Positions 1 to 10,174 of a stretch of DNA of 32,111 nucleotides are shown here, piece by piece. Made by a program: the position numbers and the translations under genes. Below the pieces are notes generated by a model, which was not told the DNA's origin, did no database searches, and worked only from the letters and a program-made list of their open reading frames with translations. The stretch is from NCBI GenBank assembly GCA_007693555.1, contig REDJ01000120.1, forward strand, positions 1 to 32,111, in the 5' to 3' direction. This DNA is from Bacteroidota bacterium (lineage in GTDB: Bacteria; Bacteroidota; Bacteroidia; Bacteroidales; UBA7960). Position 1 is the stretch's first letter. Each line of letters opens with the position of its first letter.

Positions 1-7
1 GGGAGTG

Positions 8-38
8 CAAAGGTACAAACCTTTTTTGTTTTGACAAG
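8..38 (-). promoter_or_regulatory. Bacteroidota-type promoter for a gene beyond the left edge
   Basis: Read on the minus strand, a -7 box TACCTTTG (8-15) fits the TAnnTTTG consensus exactly. A -33 element CTTG (35-38) lies 19 bases upstream, the preferred spacing in this phylum. The bases after the box (CACTCCC) run off the window, so the gene it serves is to the left. This is the best complete promoter in the window. Confidence 0.65.
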
Positions 39-174
39 GGGTTTTTTGAAAAAAAAATCATCCTTGTCATACTGTGTTGTAAACCAGAACTTTTAGTCAG
101 AGAAATTTTTTATCAAAAAGATAATGAACGAAAATTTCTTGATTGATGATTCTGAATTCACAGCAAAAGGGTTA

Positions 175-182
175 CAAAGATA
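175..182 (-). promoter_or_regulatory. -7 box, second promoter candidate
   Basis: TATCTTTG on the minus strand matches TAnnTTTG exactly. No -33 TTTG stands at the usual 17-23 base distance; the nearest is about 24 bases away. It lies downstream of moxR and upstream of the stronger promoter at 8-38, so it may be a second start for the gene left of the window or a chance match. Confidence 0.35.
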
Positions 183-195
183 CAAAATTTGAGTC

Positions 196-224
196 AAAAA
201 ACATCCCAAATAATGGATTTTTTT
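196..224 (-). terminator. weak hairpin downstream of moxR
   Basis: ATCC (203-206) pairs with GGAT (214-217) around an 8-base loop. It is flanked by an A run (196-201) and a T run (218-224) that can extend the stem past one bulged base and provide a U tract on either strand. The GC stem is only 4 bp, so this is a tentative terminator for the long minus-strand block ending at 276. Confidence 0.3.
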
Positions 225-275
225 ATTAACAGTATCTTACTTTATGAAATACGCTAAACAAAAGAGGATGTTACA

Positions 276-1241
276 CTATTGAGCAAGTTTTTCAACAATA
301 TTTTCAATACTCACACCTTCGGCTTCCGCTTTATAATTCCTAACAACTCTGTGTCTGAGTATGTCTTCTGCAATGGCATTTACATCTTCAATATCCGGAG
401 AATATTTACCATTGATAGCAGCATGACATTTGGCGCCAATAATAAGGAATTGCGAAGCCCTGGGTCCTGCACCCCAACTAATATACTCCTTTGACATGGG
501 ATGAGCATCGCTTGAGGTAGGCCTGGTTCTTGAAGCAAGCTTTACGGCATATTCAATCACATTATCAGCAACCGGAATTTTTCTTATCAGTTTTTGAAAG
601 TAAATAATATCGTTGGCATTTAAGACAATTTCAAGTTTGTTTTCTATATCAGATGTTGTAGTTTTTACAACCAATACTTCTTCATCAAAGCTTGGATAAT
701 CAAGCCACACATTAAACATGAATCTGTCAAGCTGAGCTTCAGGTAAGGGGTATGTACCCTCCTGTTCAATGGGATTTTGAGTTGCGAGAACAAAAAACGG
801 ATCATCAAGTTTATAGGTTACCCCCGCAGCTGTAACAGACTTTTCCTGCATTGCCTCAAGCAAAGCAGATTGTGTTTTAGGAGGTGTACGGTTAATTTCA
901 TCTGCAAGGATAATATTTGCAAATACAGGCCCCTCAATAAAACGAAAATTTCTCGACTCATCCAGGATTTCAGTACCTATAATATCTGAAGGCATCAGAT
1001 CTGGAGTAAACTGTATTCTGCTATATTTCAAGCCCAATGTTTTTGCTATGGTATTTACCAAAAGAGTTTTTGCCAATCCCGGTACCCCAACTAAAAGACA
1101 ATGTCCTCTGCTGAAAATGGAAATCAGGACTTTTTTAATAACCTCGTCCTGACCTATTATAACTTTTGAGATTTCCTCGCGGAGTTTTTCATAACTTTCA
1201 GAGAAAGCATCCAGGGCTTCCACATCTGATTTATATTCCAT
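276..1241 (-). CDS. moxR: MoxR-family AAA+ ATPase
   Basis: A 321-residue AAA+ ATPase of the MoxR group, cytoplasmic chaperone-like ATPases that usually act with von Willebrand factor A proteins in envelope stress or metal insertion. Visible motifs are Walker A GVPGLAKT (52-59), Walker B ILADE (about 111-115) followed by INRTPPKTQ, and sensor 1 ATQNP (153-157). No signal peptide or membrane segment is seen, and the length is normal for the family. It starts 23 bases after the stop of the SurA-like gene and is the last gene of the minus-strand block. In many Bacteroidota moxR is followed by a DUF58 gene and batA/batB. Here about 275 bases without a gene, carrying promoters and a possible terminator, follow instead, so it may stand apart from any bat operon. 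Its substrate cannot be inferred. Confidence 0.95.
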   Translation of the reverse strand: MEYKSDVEALDAFSESYEKLREEISKVIIGQDEVIKKVLISIFSRGHCLLVGVPGLAKTLLVNTIAKTLGLKYSRIQFTPDLMPSDIIGTEILDESRNFRFIEGPVFANIILADEINRTPPKTQSALLEAMQEKSVTAAGVTYKLDDPFFVLATQNPIEQEGTYPLPEAQLDRFMFNVWLDYPSFDEEVLVVKTTTSDIENKLEIVLNANDIIYFQKLIRKIPVADNVIEYAVKLASRTRPTSSDAHPMSKEYISWGAGPRASQFLIIGAKCHAAINGKYSPDIEDVNAIAEDILRHRVVRNYKAEAEGVSIENIVEKLAQ

Positions 1242-1264
1242 AAAAACTATTTACAAATTAGAGA

Positions 1265-2632
1265 TTATTTTGGTGCCTTAGCGACCTGATCGGACCATTG
1301 AATAGTGAAATTACAATGGTGAAAATCTTCATTGATAAAAATATATGTATTACCAATTCTTTGGCGAATCCAATCCTGAACTGCCTTCATTCTTTTCTCA
1401 TTAAGAGCAAGTTGTTGAATAAAGTCATAATCACCATCCAAAGAAGCCGGGTGAGCCTCAATACGTCTGGTTACTTTGACAATTCTGAATGCCTGCTTTC
1501 CTTCTTCTGTCATCATAGGTACAGGATTTGATATCTGCCCCTCATCCAATCTGTCAATTACAAAAAACAGGTTACGGTCAATTTCATCATTTTTGAAGCG
1601 GGTGGTGTTGGTAAAAGGATTAATCATTATACCACCACTAACTTTACCGGGATCATCAGAAAACTTCTTTGCAGCTTCAGCAAAAGTAAATTCCTCATTT
1701 CGAATAAGATTTCTTATACTATCAAGCTTATTCCTTGCCTGGCTGAGTTGTAAAGGAGATATTTGAGGTTGTATTAGTATATGTCTTACATTGATTTGCT
1801 CCCCACGTCTTTCAATCATTTGAATGATATGGAAGCCAGCCTGTGTTTCAATAATTTCAGAAATTTCACCGGGCCGAAGTCCAAAGGATGTTGCTTCAAA
1901 TTCCGCAAACAACTCACCTCTGCCATGAAACCCTAATTCTCCACCTCTTCGGGCAGAGCCGGGATCTTCAGAATAAAGAATTGCCATGGTATTGAAACTC
2001 TCCCCCTGAATAATTCTATCCCGAATATCGTTGAGACGCTCTTTGGTTAAAGCAATTTCCTCAGGATCAACCGGGGGTTTAATTACGATTTGAGCCATTT
2101 CGGTTTCACTTTCTACGGTTGGGATACTGTCAGGAGGCAAATTGTTAAAGAACCTTTTTACTTCGGAAGGAGTAACCCTTACATTTCGGGTAATTTTACT
2201 TTCCATCATCTGGCTCAGTTCCTGCTCGCGCACCAGGGGTCTGAATTCATCCTTTAATTCTTCAATGGATTTACCATAATAAGCTTCCAACTGCTCACGG
2301 GACCCAATCTGCTGGATAAAGAAACGCAACCTGCGATCCAGAATTTGTTCTACTTGTTGATCCGAGACTTCAACACTATCAATAATTGCCTGATTGTAGA
2401 GTAGTTTTTGATACAACATCTCATCCAAAAGCTCACACTGGGCATTTGCTCCAAAAGTTATGCCCTGAGATTCAAGTTGTCTTTGCTGATTGTAAATATC
2501 TGATTTTAAAATTGCACTGTTCCCAACAACAGCTACTATTTTATCAATAACTACCTTTTCCTGTGTGAACCCCTTGAAAATTAGAAAGGGAGTCATTAAT
2601 AAAAAAACAAAACCAAACTTAATACTTTTCAT
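1265..2632 (-). CDS. surA: SurA-like periplasmic peptidyl-prolyl isomerase
   Basis: Periplasmic chaperone and prolyl isomerase for outer-membrane protein folding. An ATG three codons upstream (2641) is possible, but the chosen ATG gives a standard signal peptide (MKSIKFGFVFLL... cleaved after about GFTQ). Numbering from the longer form: SurA N-terminal helical domain about 30-165, first parvulin domain about 178-280 (FHGRGELFAEFE, then AGFHIIQM), second about 283-392 (VRHILIQP, KFSDDPGKVSGG). The two rotamase domains and the length of about 455 match SurA. It lies between a SurA-N-like lipoprotein gene (46 bases upstream, measured from the longer start) and moxR (23 bases downstream) and is likely co-transcribed with both. 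The second parvulin domain looks the more divergent, so isomerase activity may reside mainly in the first; that is inference. Confidence 0.93.
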   Translation of the reverse strand: MKSIKFGFVFLLMTPFLIFKGFTQEKVVIDKIVAVVGNSAILKSDIYNQQRQLESQGITFGANAQCELLDEMLYQKLLYNQAIIDSVEVSDQQVEQILDRRLRFFIQQIGSREQLEAYYGKSIEELKDEFRPLVREQELSQMMESKITRNVRVTPSEVKRFFNNLPPDSIPTVESETEMAQIVIKPPVDPEEIALTKERLNDIRDRIIQGESFNTMAILYSEDPGSARRGGELGFHGRGELFAEFEATSFGLRPGEISEIIETQAGFHIIQMIERRGEQINVRHILIQPQISPLQLSQARNKLDSIRNLIRNEEFTFAEAAKKFSDDPGKVSGGIMINPFTNTTRFKNDEIDRNLFFVIDRLDEGQISNPVPMMTEEGKQAFRIVKVTRRIEAHPASLDGDYDFIQQLALNEKRMKAVQDWIRQRIGNTYIFINEDFHHCNFTIQWSDQVAKAPK

Positions 2633-2687
2633 ATTTAACATATTATTTAAATCGTTGTTTATACACGTTTAAAAAGCAGCAAACCCG

Positions 2688-3542
2688 TCACTGGAAAATT
2701 TCAAAAGTTCCATTCCCAACTGCCTGCTTGTATATCTCCTGTCTGTATTCATTTATGAGGTCCATTTTCCTCTTGTTTAAAATAATTGCCCTGATATTAT
2801 CACTTTGATAAGCAATTGGTGAAGGGCTGCCTTCTAACCTGAAATCTTTTATATACAAAAAGTAGCGATAATAATTATCATTCCTTTCTAAAAACCTGTT
2901 ATTTCTTAAAAACAATTCATGATTCTGCGGGTTAATTGGAATATCCCTAAGGATATCAGAAAAAAGAAACCATGATTCTTCTTCCAGATAAAAACTGGCA
3001 GCATGATTCAGGCTGTATTCTTCCAAAGCAAGTAAATCCTCTTCATTTTCAGACCTTATGAATCTACGCACCTGATTAACATTCGGAGCATCAAGAGGTA
3101 ATTTTATAAACCTTACTTGTACGATGTTATCTCTTAATTTAAACTCATCCTTATGTTTTTCGTAGTACTCTGCCATTAACTCCGGTGAAATGACAGTATC
3201 CAGTTTTGACTTTACCAATTGATTTTCATAAGTAAAGATGATTAGAGAATTCCTGTAATCTTCAACCTTTCTTTGAAAATCTTTTCTATCATCAGATAAA
3301 TTTTGTTCTGCTTCGGCAACAAAAATTTGTTGTCTTACCCAGTTTTCAATGTATCTATCAATTATGGCTGCACTATCTGATGGGTGAGTACCCGGACTTA
3401 TTATACCCTCCAGGTCAGATTTGTACAGGTATTTGTTTTTAACCCTGGCAACAGGTTGATCAGAACCCCTTCCTGTAAACATATTACAAGAAGATAAAAG
3501 GCCAGAAATAACGAAAAACAAAATGATCGAAGTTTTATGCAT
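2688..3542 (-). CDS. SurA-N-like lipoprotein without a recognisable parvulin domain
   Basis: A lipoprotein of about 284 residues. The longest frame starts at 3572, but the ATG at 3542 gives a compact type II signal ending in the lipobox LLSSC, so I prefer it. The mature part opens with a segment resembling the N-terminal domain of periplasmic isomerases (VARVKNKYLYKSDLEGII, a helical pair, then LMAEYYEKHKDEFKLRD). Where PpiC/parvulin would follow, I see a beta/alpha stretch (VQVRFIKLPLD...) without the conserved rotamase blocks (RHIL..., SDD...GG, G.H...). It sits between two genuine parvulin genes in the same direction, so it is probably a membrane-anchored chaperone partner of theirs. The role is inferred from context and N-terminal resemblance; no catalytic claim can be made. 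Confidence 0.75.
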   Translation of the reverse strand: MHKTSIILFFVISGLLSSCNMFTGRGSDQPVARVKNKYLYKSDLEGIISPGTHPSDSAAIIDRYIENWVRQQIFVAEAEQNLSDDRKDFQRKVEDYRNSLIIFTYENQLVKSKLDTVISPELMAEYYEKHKDEFKLRDNIVQVRFIKLPLDAPNVNQVRRFIRSENEEDLLALEEYSLNHAASFYLEEESWFLFSDILRDIPINPQNHELFLRNNRFLERNDNYYRYFLYIKDFRLEGSPSPIAYQSDNIRAIILNKRKMDLINEYRQEIYKQAVGNGTFEIFQ

Positions 3543-3606
3543 TGAATGTAATCTGTATTTAATATAAATCAACGAAGATTTGGCTAAGATGTTTTCTTTT
3601 TAGGCT

Positions 3607-5625
3607 TTATTGAGAAATTAACGCATCCAGAACCTCTCTGTTAACATAATAATCATATTTTTCTCTTAATTCTTTCACCCACTTTTGCTCCAGGTGATTC
3701 TGATAATCAGCTATTACAAGACCCCGAACCTCATTGAGTTTTTTAGGTTGACTGGGTATAAACTCATTAACTTTTACTACAACATAATGATTCCCCAACC
3801 TTATGACATCTGATACTCCAGATTGCTGAGATAATTGTGATAATACAGGTATCTGACCAACTTCAAACAAACCTTTTTCGCCTGATACTTTTAATTGATT
3901 GGTCTGGTTAAAGTTTGCAAGAAGTTCATCGTATGTAACATTTCTTCTGTGCGCCCTGCGTATTTGCCTTCTACCCTGCTTGGCTTCTTTTTCATCGTTA
4001 AAAGTAAAAATTTCGGCATCAAACCTGTCCTGCCACATGTAATCTTCAATATTGTTTTCAAAGAATTCCTTTAATCCTGTAGTATCCCTCATGGCCTTGC
4101 TCCAGACTTTTTGATCTGTCAGTTCAAATAACAAAATACCGTCATGATATTCGCGCATTATTTGCCTGAATTCAGGATATTTTTTCTCCAGCCTGGAATC
4201 CTCATAATCCATCAGTTTTTGCTGAATAAAGTTTCCGTAAATTGTACTTACATAATTCCTTATGGATTCAGGAGTTCTGACAGATTGAACCCGGGATAGG
4301 TATGATGCAAAGTCCTGCTGATTGTATCTCATATCAGCAAACTCAAACAATGGGCTTTTATGGTCATTTATAATGCTTTTATCCCACTTGCCCTCAAAAA
4401 TACTTTCATCAACCTTGCTGAAGAATATTTCGAGATTGTATTTCTGTTCTTCAAAATCATATTCCTTTTTAAGTCTTTGTATTACTGCATCTTTGCTGAG
4501 GTGTGCCCTGGAATCACGACTGATCCTGTTTCTCAAATCAGCGATTGCTTCTTCTTCTGTGGGTATTTGTTTTTCAAAGAATTTAATTATATGCCAGCCA
4601 AAGTCGGTCCTCAGGGGTTGAGATATTTCACCTTCCTCGTTCATATCAGAAATTGCTTTAATAAATTCAGGCACCATCCTGTTAGCAGTAAATGCGGGTA
4701 GCTCACCTCCTCTTCTTGCAGAAGCTTTGTCGTCAGAAAAACGTTGGGCAAGTTCTGCAAAATCTTCACCACTCTGAAGCTTCAGGTAGATCTCATTGAT
4801 TTTTTCAAAAGCCTGTTTTTGTGCATTTTCATCAGCATCTGCAGGGAGGTTAATCATGATATGCGCAACTCTGGCACGACCGGTAGCCGGAATACGATCT
4901 GTAAGTTTAATGAGATGATAGCCGAAGTTTGTTCTTACAGGCAAGGAGATTTCTCCTAAATCAAGATTATAAGCGGCTGATTCAAATGGATAAACCATAT
5001 CAAGAACATTAAAATAGCGTAAATCGCCATAATTAGGTCTCATTGCAGGCCGGTTGGCAGTAGCAGGGGATCCTTTAGCAGAGGAATCATCAGAATACAT
5101 TTTGGCGAGTTGTCCAAAATCCTCTCCATCAATAGCCCTTTGTCTGATTTCCATGAGTTTATTCCAGGCAGCAATGGTATCTTCCGGTGAAGCATGCTGC
5201 TCCAGATTTATCAAAATATGAGATGCTCTGATATCGTGTTGCATGCGCTCCAAAGCTTCTTCAACAAGATGATTTGCCACTTCCTGGTCTGTCAGATATG
5301 GTTGTGCCAGTTGCTCACGGTACCCGGCCAGTTCATCAATAAAACTGGCATGTGTATCAAGACCCAGTTGCATGGCTTCATAAACCTTGAGATTGAAATT
5401 GATGAACAACTCCAGATACTCCTCCACCGACTTTTGATCAATTACCTGAGGGTTCAGATTGTTTTTGGTATACACATATTCAAATTCAGATAATGTAATT
5501 TCCCTTTCATTGATTTTAAGCAAAACAGGGTCATCATTTGCAATTTTTGCCTGGGTAATGAACATAAAACAAAAAAAGCATACTGCAAGTGTATAAATCA
5601 TTTTAATGTTTAAAAGGCTTCTCAT
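3607..5625 (-). CDS. periplasmic peptidyl-prolyl isomerase with two parvulin domains
   Basis: A 672-residue exported protein. The signal peptide covers about residues 1-26 (hydrophobic IYTLAVCFFCFMFITQA). A chaperone N-terminal region (about 33-128) is followed by two PpiC/parvulin domains: about 131-242 (RASHILINL, MYSDDSSAKGS, FGYHLIKLTDR) and about 250-350 (RVAHIMINL, RFSDDKASARRGGELP, FGWHIIKFF). The remaining 320 residues form a charged, probably helical C-terminal region with no domain I can name. The rotamase domains carry the usual blocks, so isomerase activity on proline bonds of envelope proteins is likely. It is the first of three isomerase-family genes in a row after guaB (50-base gap), and the order matches an outer-membrane-protein folding operon. 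This large two-domain form is common in Bacteroidota and is usually annotated only as peptidylprolyl isomerase. Confidence 0.92.
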   Translation of the reverse strand: MRSLLNIKMIYTLAVCFFCFMFITQAKIANDDPVLLKINEREITLSEFEYVYTKNNLNPQVIDQKSVEEYLELFINFNLKVYEAMQLGLDTHASFIDELAGYREQLAQPYLTDQEVANHLVEEALERMQHDIRASHILINLEQHASPEDTIAAWNKLMEIRQRAIDGEDFGQLAKMYSDDSSAKGSPATANRPAMRPNYGDLRYFNVLDMVYPFESAAYNLDLGEISLPVRTNFGYHLIKLTDRIPATGRARVAHIMINLPADADENAQKQAFEKINEIYLKLQSGEDFAELAQRFSDDKASARRGGELPAFTANRMVPEFIKAISDMNEEGEISQPLRTDFGWHIIKFFEKQIPTEEEAIADLRNRISRDSRAHLSKDAVIQRLKKEYDFEEQKYNLEIFFSKVDESIFEGKWDKSIINDHKSPLFEFADMRYNQQDFASYLSRVQSVRTPESIRNYVSTIYGNFIQQKLMDYEDSRLEKKYPEFRQIMREYHDGILLFELTDQKVWSKAMRDTTGLKEFFENNIEDYMWQDRFDAEIFTFNDEKEAKQGRRQIRRAHRRNVTYDELLANFNQTNQLKVSGEKGLFEVGQIPVLSQLSQQSGVSDVIRLGNHYVVVKVNEFIPSQPKKLNEVRGLVIADYQNHLEQKWVKELREKYDYYVNREVLDALISQ

Positions 5626-5675
5626 GATATTTTCTTTTGTTTTCTGAATTAAATTTTGATGCTTAAAAAATAAAT

Positions 5676-7151
<1,476 letters not shown>

Positions 7152-7172
7152 TTACAGGATTAATTTAAGGTG

Positions 7173-7180
7173 CAAAAGTA
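7173..7180 (-). promoter_or_regulatory. -7 box of guaB
   Basis: TACTTTTG on the minus strand matches TAnnTTTG, followed by CACC, and predicts a leader of about 20 bases before the guaB ATG. There is no clear -33 TTTG at 19 bases; the region there is A/T rich. Confidence 0.5.
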
Positions 7181-7281
7181 TGAAAATTTAACAAGACAGC
7201 CTTTAAAAAATACTTAAAACGAAAAGCTTATCTGCTGAGATTAATTTTGGTATCTGTAATTATACTATACTGGCCGGTTAA

Positions 7282-8823
7282 TTACTTTACAAGCATCAAA
7301 GCACCTTTTCTTTCATGTTTTCGTCCGGAACTATCTTTATACCTTATTACGTATGTATATACACCGGCAGGTGCCTCACGGCTTCTGACCATTCCATCCC
7401 AACCTGTGTTTACATCATCGGTGGAGAAAATCTGCTCTCCCCAGCGATTGAATATTATGAGATTATAATCCTGAGGTGTAAAATAAAGAAATACGGGTTG
7501 AAATATACGGTTCTCAATTATCTGGCTGCCGGGTTTAAACGCATTGGGAATAAATATTTCTGCTTCTCTTTCAATTACAGTAATATTTGATAATACTATT
7601 TCGGGAGTATTTGAATTTTCTATTGCCTGGATGCGGTATTGATAAGCTCCAAACTGACCTGATTGAAGCAAACCTGAAACATCATCGATATAAAAACCGG
7701 CAAAAGAACCCACAATTGCAATGTCAGAAAACTCTGTATCCTGGCCCTGCCGGCGCAAAATGACATATTCTGAAACTCCATTATCCCATCCCTCATAATC
7801 ATTCCATTCTATTCTGTTTTCATATGCAGAATACTGGTTTGCTTCTGCATAAACCGTGGATACGGGCTCAAGGGTAAATGCCGAAACCAGGCATGAATCC
7901 AAAGCCTGAATCCGGTAAAATTCCTGCCTGGCATTTGCGAAAGTATTTTCATCATAATAATTAACTATCTCCAGATTGCTGAAAATGGTATCCAGAGCAA
8001 TGAACTCATTTTCTTCGGGGACAAAACGTTCCAAAACATAGGAGGCTCCCGGTGCACTGACATCAACAATAAAATCAATCTCAACTCCCATTGAATTATC
8101 ATCAAGGCTTACACGTCTAAACCCGGCAAAATCCGGTGAAGGTGCGAATGCTGCATCCAGGCAAATATAATTAGATGAAGAAGTAACATCACTAACAGAT
8201 TGAATAGCCTGGACCCTGAAACAATATTCACCTTCTTCCTGAATATTTAAAGAATAGCTTTCCTGCTCAGTAATAAGAGAAACTATTATTTCATAAGTTG
8301 AAGATTCAAATGATCTCCAAATATTTATGCTGTCATACTCATTGGGTAAAGGTGTTTGAAACCCTGCTGAAGTCGTAATAAGGTAATCTGACCAATCAAT
8401 TATTATTTCACGGTTACAAATATCGTATTCATAATTAAATAAGTAAGGAGGACCATGTGCTAAGCTGGTGGCAACAGTGCTGCCTCCGGGACTTAACGCA
8501 ACAACATAGTACAGATATGAACTCTCAGAGGCATCAATTCCGGTATCTAAATAATAAGTTTGTTCGGGTGGTAAAATATTAATAATGCCTGCCAGTGTAT
8601 TGATACCTGGCTGACGATGTACTTCAATTGAACCCACTGTTTGTTCTGTATCAAGTGTCCAGGCTATAAAAACATGATTGTTTTCATTAACACTTACTGA
8701 ATCAATCACAAGCGTTGATTGCGCAAAGGATGAATTACCATGCAGTAAATACCATATAAAGAAAATAGCAATAACTGCGGGCAGGTAATTTTTAATATCA
8801 AAAACGGGTTTAAACAATCGCAA
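7282..8823 (-). CDS. secreted protein with gliding-motility/T9SS type B C-terminal domain
   Basis: A 513-residue exported protein with a signal peptide about 1-35 (hydrophobic LPAVIAIFFIWYLLH, cleavage near SSFAQ). The middle holds several beta-sandwich repeats resembling fibronectin type III modules (VFIAWTLDTEQTVGSIEVHR, then EIIIDWSDYL, EYCFRVQAIQ, NRIEWNDYEGW, YQYRIQAIE). The last 87 residues or so are the gliding-motility-associated C-terminal domain: IFIPNAFKP, YNLIIFNRWGEQIF, GWDG, APAGVYTYVIRY. This domain directs export through the type IX system and surface attachment (type B sorting). It lies 50 bases after the second M16 gene and 136 bases before guaB. Its ligand is unknown. An adhesin or matrix role is usual for the family, but nothing in the sequence fixes it. 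Confidence 0.9.
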   Translation of the reverse strand: MRLFKPVFDIKNYLPAVIAIFFIWYLLHGNSSFAQSTLVIDSVSVNENNHVFIAWTLDTEQTVGSIEVHRQPGINTLAGIINILPPEQTYYLDTGIDASESSYLYYVVALSPGGSTVATSLAHGPPYLFNYEYDICNREIIIDWSDYLITTSAGFQTPLPNEYDSINIWRSFESSTYEIIVSLITEQESYSLNIQEEGEYCFRVQAIQSVSDVTSSSNYICLDAAFAPSPDFAGFRRVSLDDNSMGVEIDFIVDVSAPGASYVLERFVPEENEFIALDTIFSNLEIVNYYDENTFANARQEFYRIQALDSCLVSAFTLEPVSTVYAEANQYSAYENRIEWNDYEGWDNGVSEYVILRRQGQDTEFSDIAIVGSFAGFYIDDVSGLLQSGQFGAYQYRIQAIENSNTPEIVLSNITVIEREAEIFIPNAFKPGSQIIENRIFQPVFLYFTPQDYNLIIFNRWGEQIFSTDDVNTGWDGMVRSREAPAGVYTYVIRYKDSSGRKHERKGALMLVK

Positions 8824-8873
8824 TGTTATTGAAAGTATATATAAGCTGAAAACAAAAAAAACAACGATTTATT

Positions 8874-10157
8874 TTATCCGACAATCAGTTCAACCATATC
8901 GTTTTCATGAAGATATTTTTCTGCGGTTCTTTGAATATCCTCCGGTTGAAAGCTTTTGAGAGTTACAAGATATTGCTGAAACCACGAATAATCCTGACCA
9001 AAAAGCAGTATCTCCTTAAACCTTTCGCTTTGCATAAAAGGCCCGTCAAAAGAGCGTAAGAAACTCCCTGCCAAATAGTTACGCAGCATATTGATTTCTG
9101 CATCACCTGCGGGTTGTTTTCTGATCGCCTCTATTTCGTTATAGATTTCTTCAACTGCCTGATTTTTCACATCTCTGCCAACCTGGGAAGCTATAAAAAA
9201 GTATGCACCTCTAAGAAGATTTATCAATGCAGAATTGATGCCGTATGTATAACCTTTGTCCTGCCGTATGTTTTTCATCAACCTGGAACCAAAATAACCT
9301 CCGAGCAAAGTATTTGTTACTGATAACAAATGATAATCAGGATGATCACGATTAATAACAGGTTTTCCGATGCGTATGGCTGATTGCAATGTGTTTGGTC
9401 TGGGTAGCAGATGCTTTGGTTTTGGGGTTATTTCAGATTTATGTTCAGGTACCTGATTTAATTTTATGTTTTCCCACGCAAACTTTTTTAAACTTTTATC
9501 CAGCGTCTTAATAATAGTTTCAGGATAATTTCCGGCAACAAGACAAATACAATTTGCGGGAAAATAGTTGTTATGATGAAATGTGACCAAATCCTCTCTT
9601 GTAAGCTTCTCAAAGTCTGATTCCTGCAATCTTTTACCATAAGGATGATTGGTTCCGTATAACAATTCTGCAAAATGCATGCGGGCAAGATACTGCACTT
9701 TGCGATTATTGACCAGGAATTTCTGTTTGCGGTTTTTCAAAAATGTGACTAATTCATCTTCATGAAATTCAGGCATAATGATCATTTCCAAAAGAAGATT
9801 CATAGCCGTGACAAGATGCTTTGAAAGTGCCACAAACCCTACTGAGGTGATATCTTTTTGTGCATCAACCTGTAATGATGCCCCGTAAAAATCCCATAGC
9901 TGATTAATTTCTTCAGAAGTTTTAAATTTTGTGCCGTTCTTCAAAAGATTGGCAGTAGCCCATGCCTGTAATGGTTTTTCCTGATGGTAACTGCCGGATT
10001 TAAAAACAAATTCTATCTTAATAATTTCCTGGCTACCTCCTTTCTGCATATAAACCGGAATACCGTTATGCAAATAACTTTTTTGAGGTTTGAGAAAATT
10101 TACCTCATCAATCATTTTTAAGGCCGGGGCATATTTTCTTGCTGAAATTATCATCAT
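8874..10157 (-). CDS. M16-family peptidase, non-catalytic subunit
   Basis: A 427-residue M16 (pitrilysin/insulinase clan) protein with no signal peptide. The zinc motif HxxEH is missing: the aligned position reads AWATAN (W66, A69 and N70 replace His, Glu and His). The substrate-binding block of the C-terminal half is intact (GGYFGSRLMKNIRQDKGYTYG, with R298 and Y303/Y305). This is the pattern of the inactive partner in heterodimeric bacterial M16 proteases, which contributes substrate-binding Arg and Tyr to the catalytic subunit encoded 17 bases upstream. Two ATG codons open the frame (10157 and 10154) and either may be used. The dimer is inferred from the complementary motifs and gene pairing. 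Confidence 0.9.
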   Translation of the reverse strand: MMIISARKYAPALKMIDEVNFLKPQKSYLHNGIPVYMQKGGSQEIIKIEFVFKSGSYHQEKPLQAWATANLLKNGTKFKTSEEINQLWDFYGASLQVDAQKDITSVGFVALSKHLVTAMNLLLEMIIMPEFHEDELVTFLKNRKQKFLVNNRKVQYLARMHFAELLYGTNHPYGKRLQESDFEKLTREDLVTFHHNNYFPANCICLVAGNYPETIIKTLDKSLKKFAWENIKLNQVPEHKSEITPKPKHLLPRPNTLQSAIRIGKPVINRDHPDYHLLSVTNTLLGGYFGSRLMKNIRQDKGYTYGINSALINLLRGAYFFIASQVGRDVKNQAVEEIYNEIEAIRKQPAGDAEINMLRNYLAGSFLRSFDGPFMQSERFKEILLFGQDYSWFQQYLVTLKSFQPEDIQRTAEKYLHENDMVELIVG

Positions 10158-10174
10158 ACTGATTTAATTACCAT

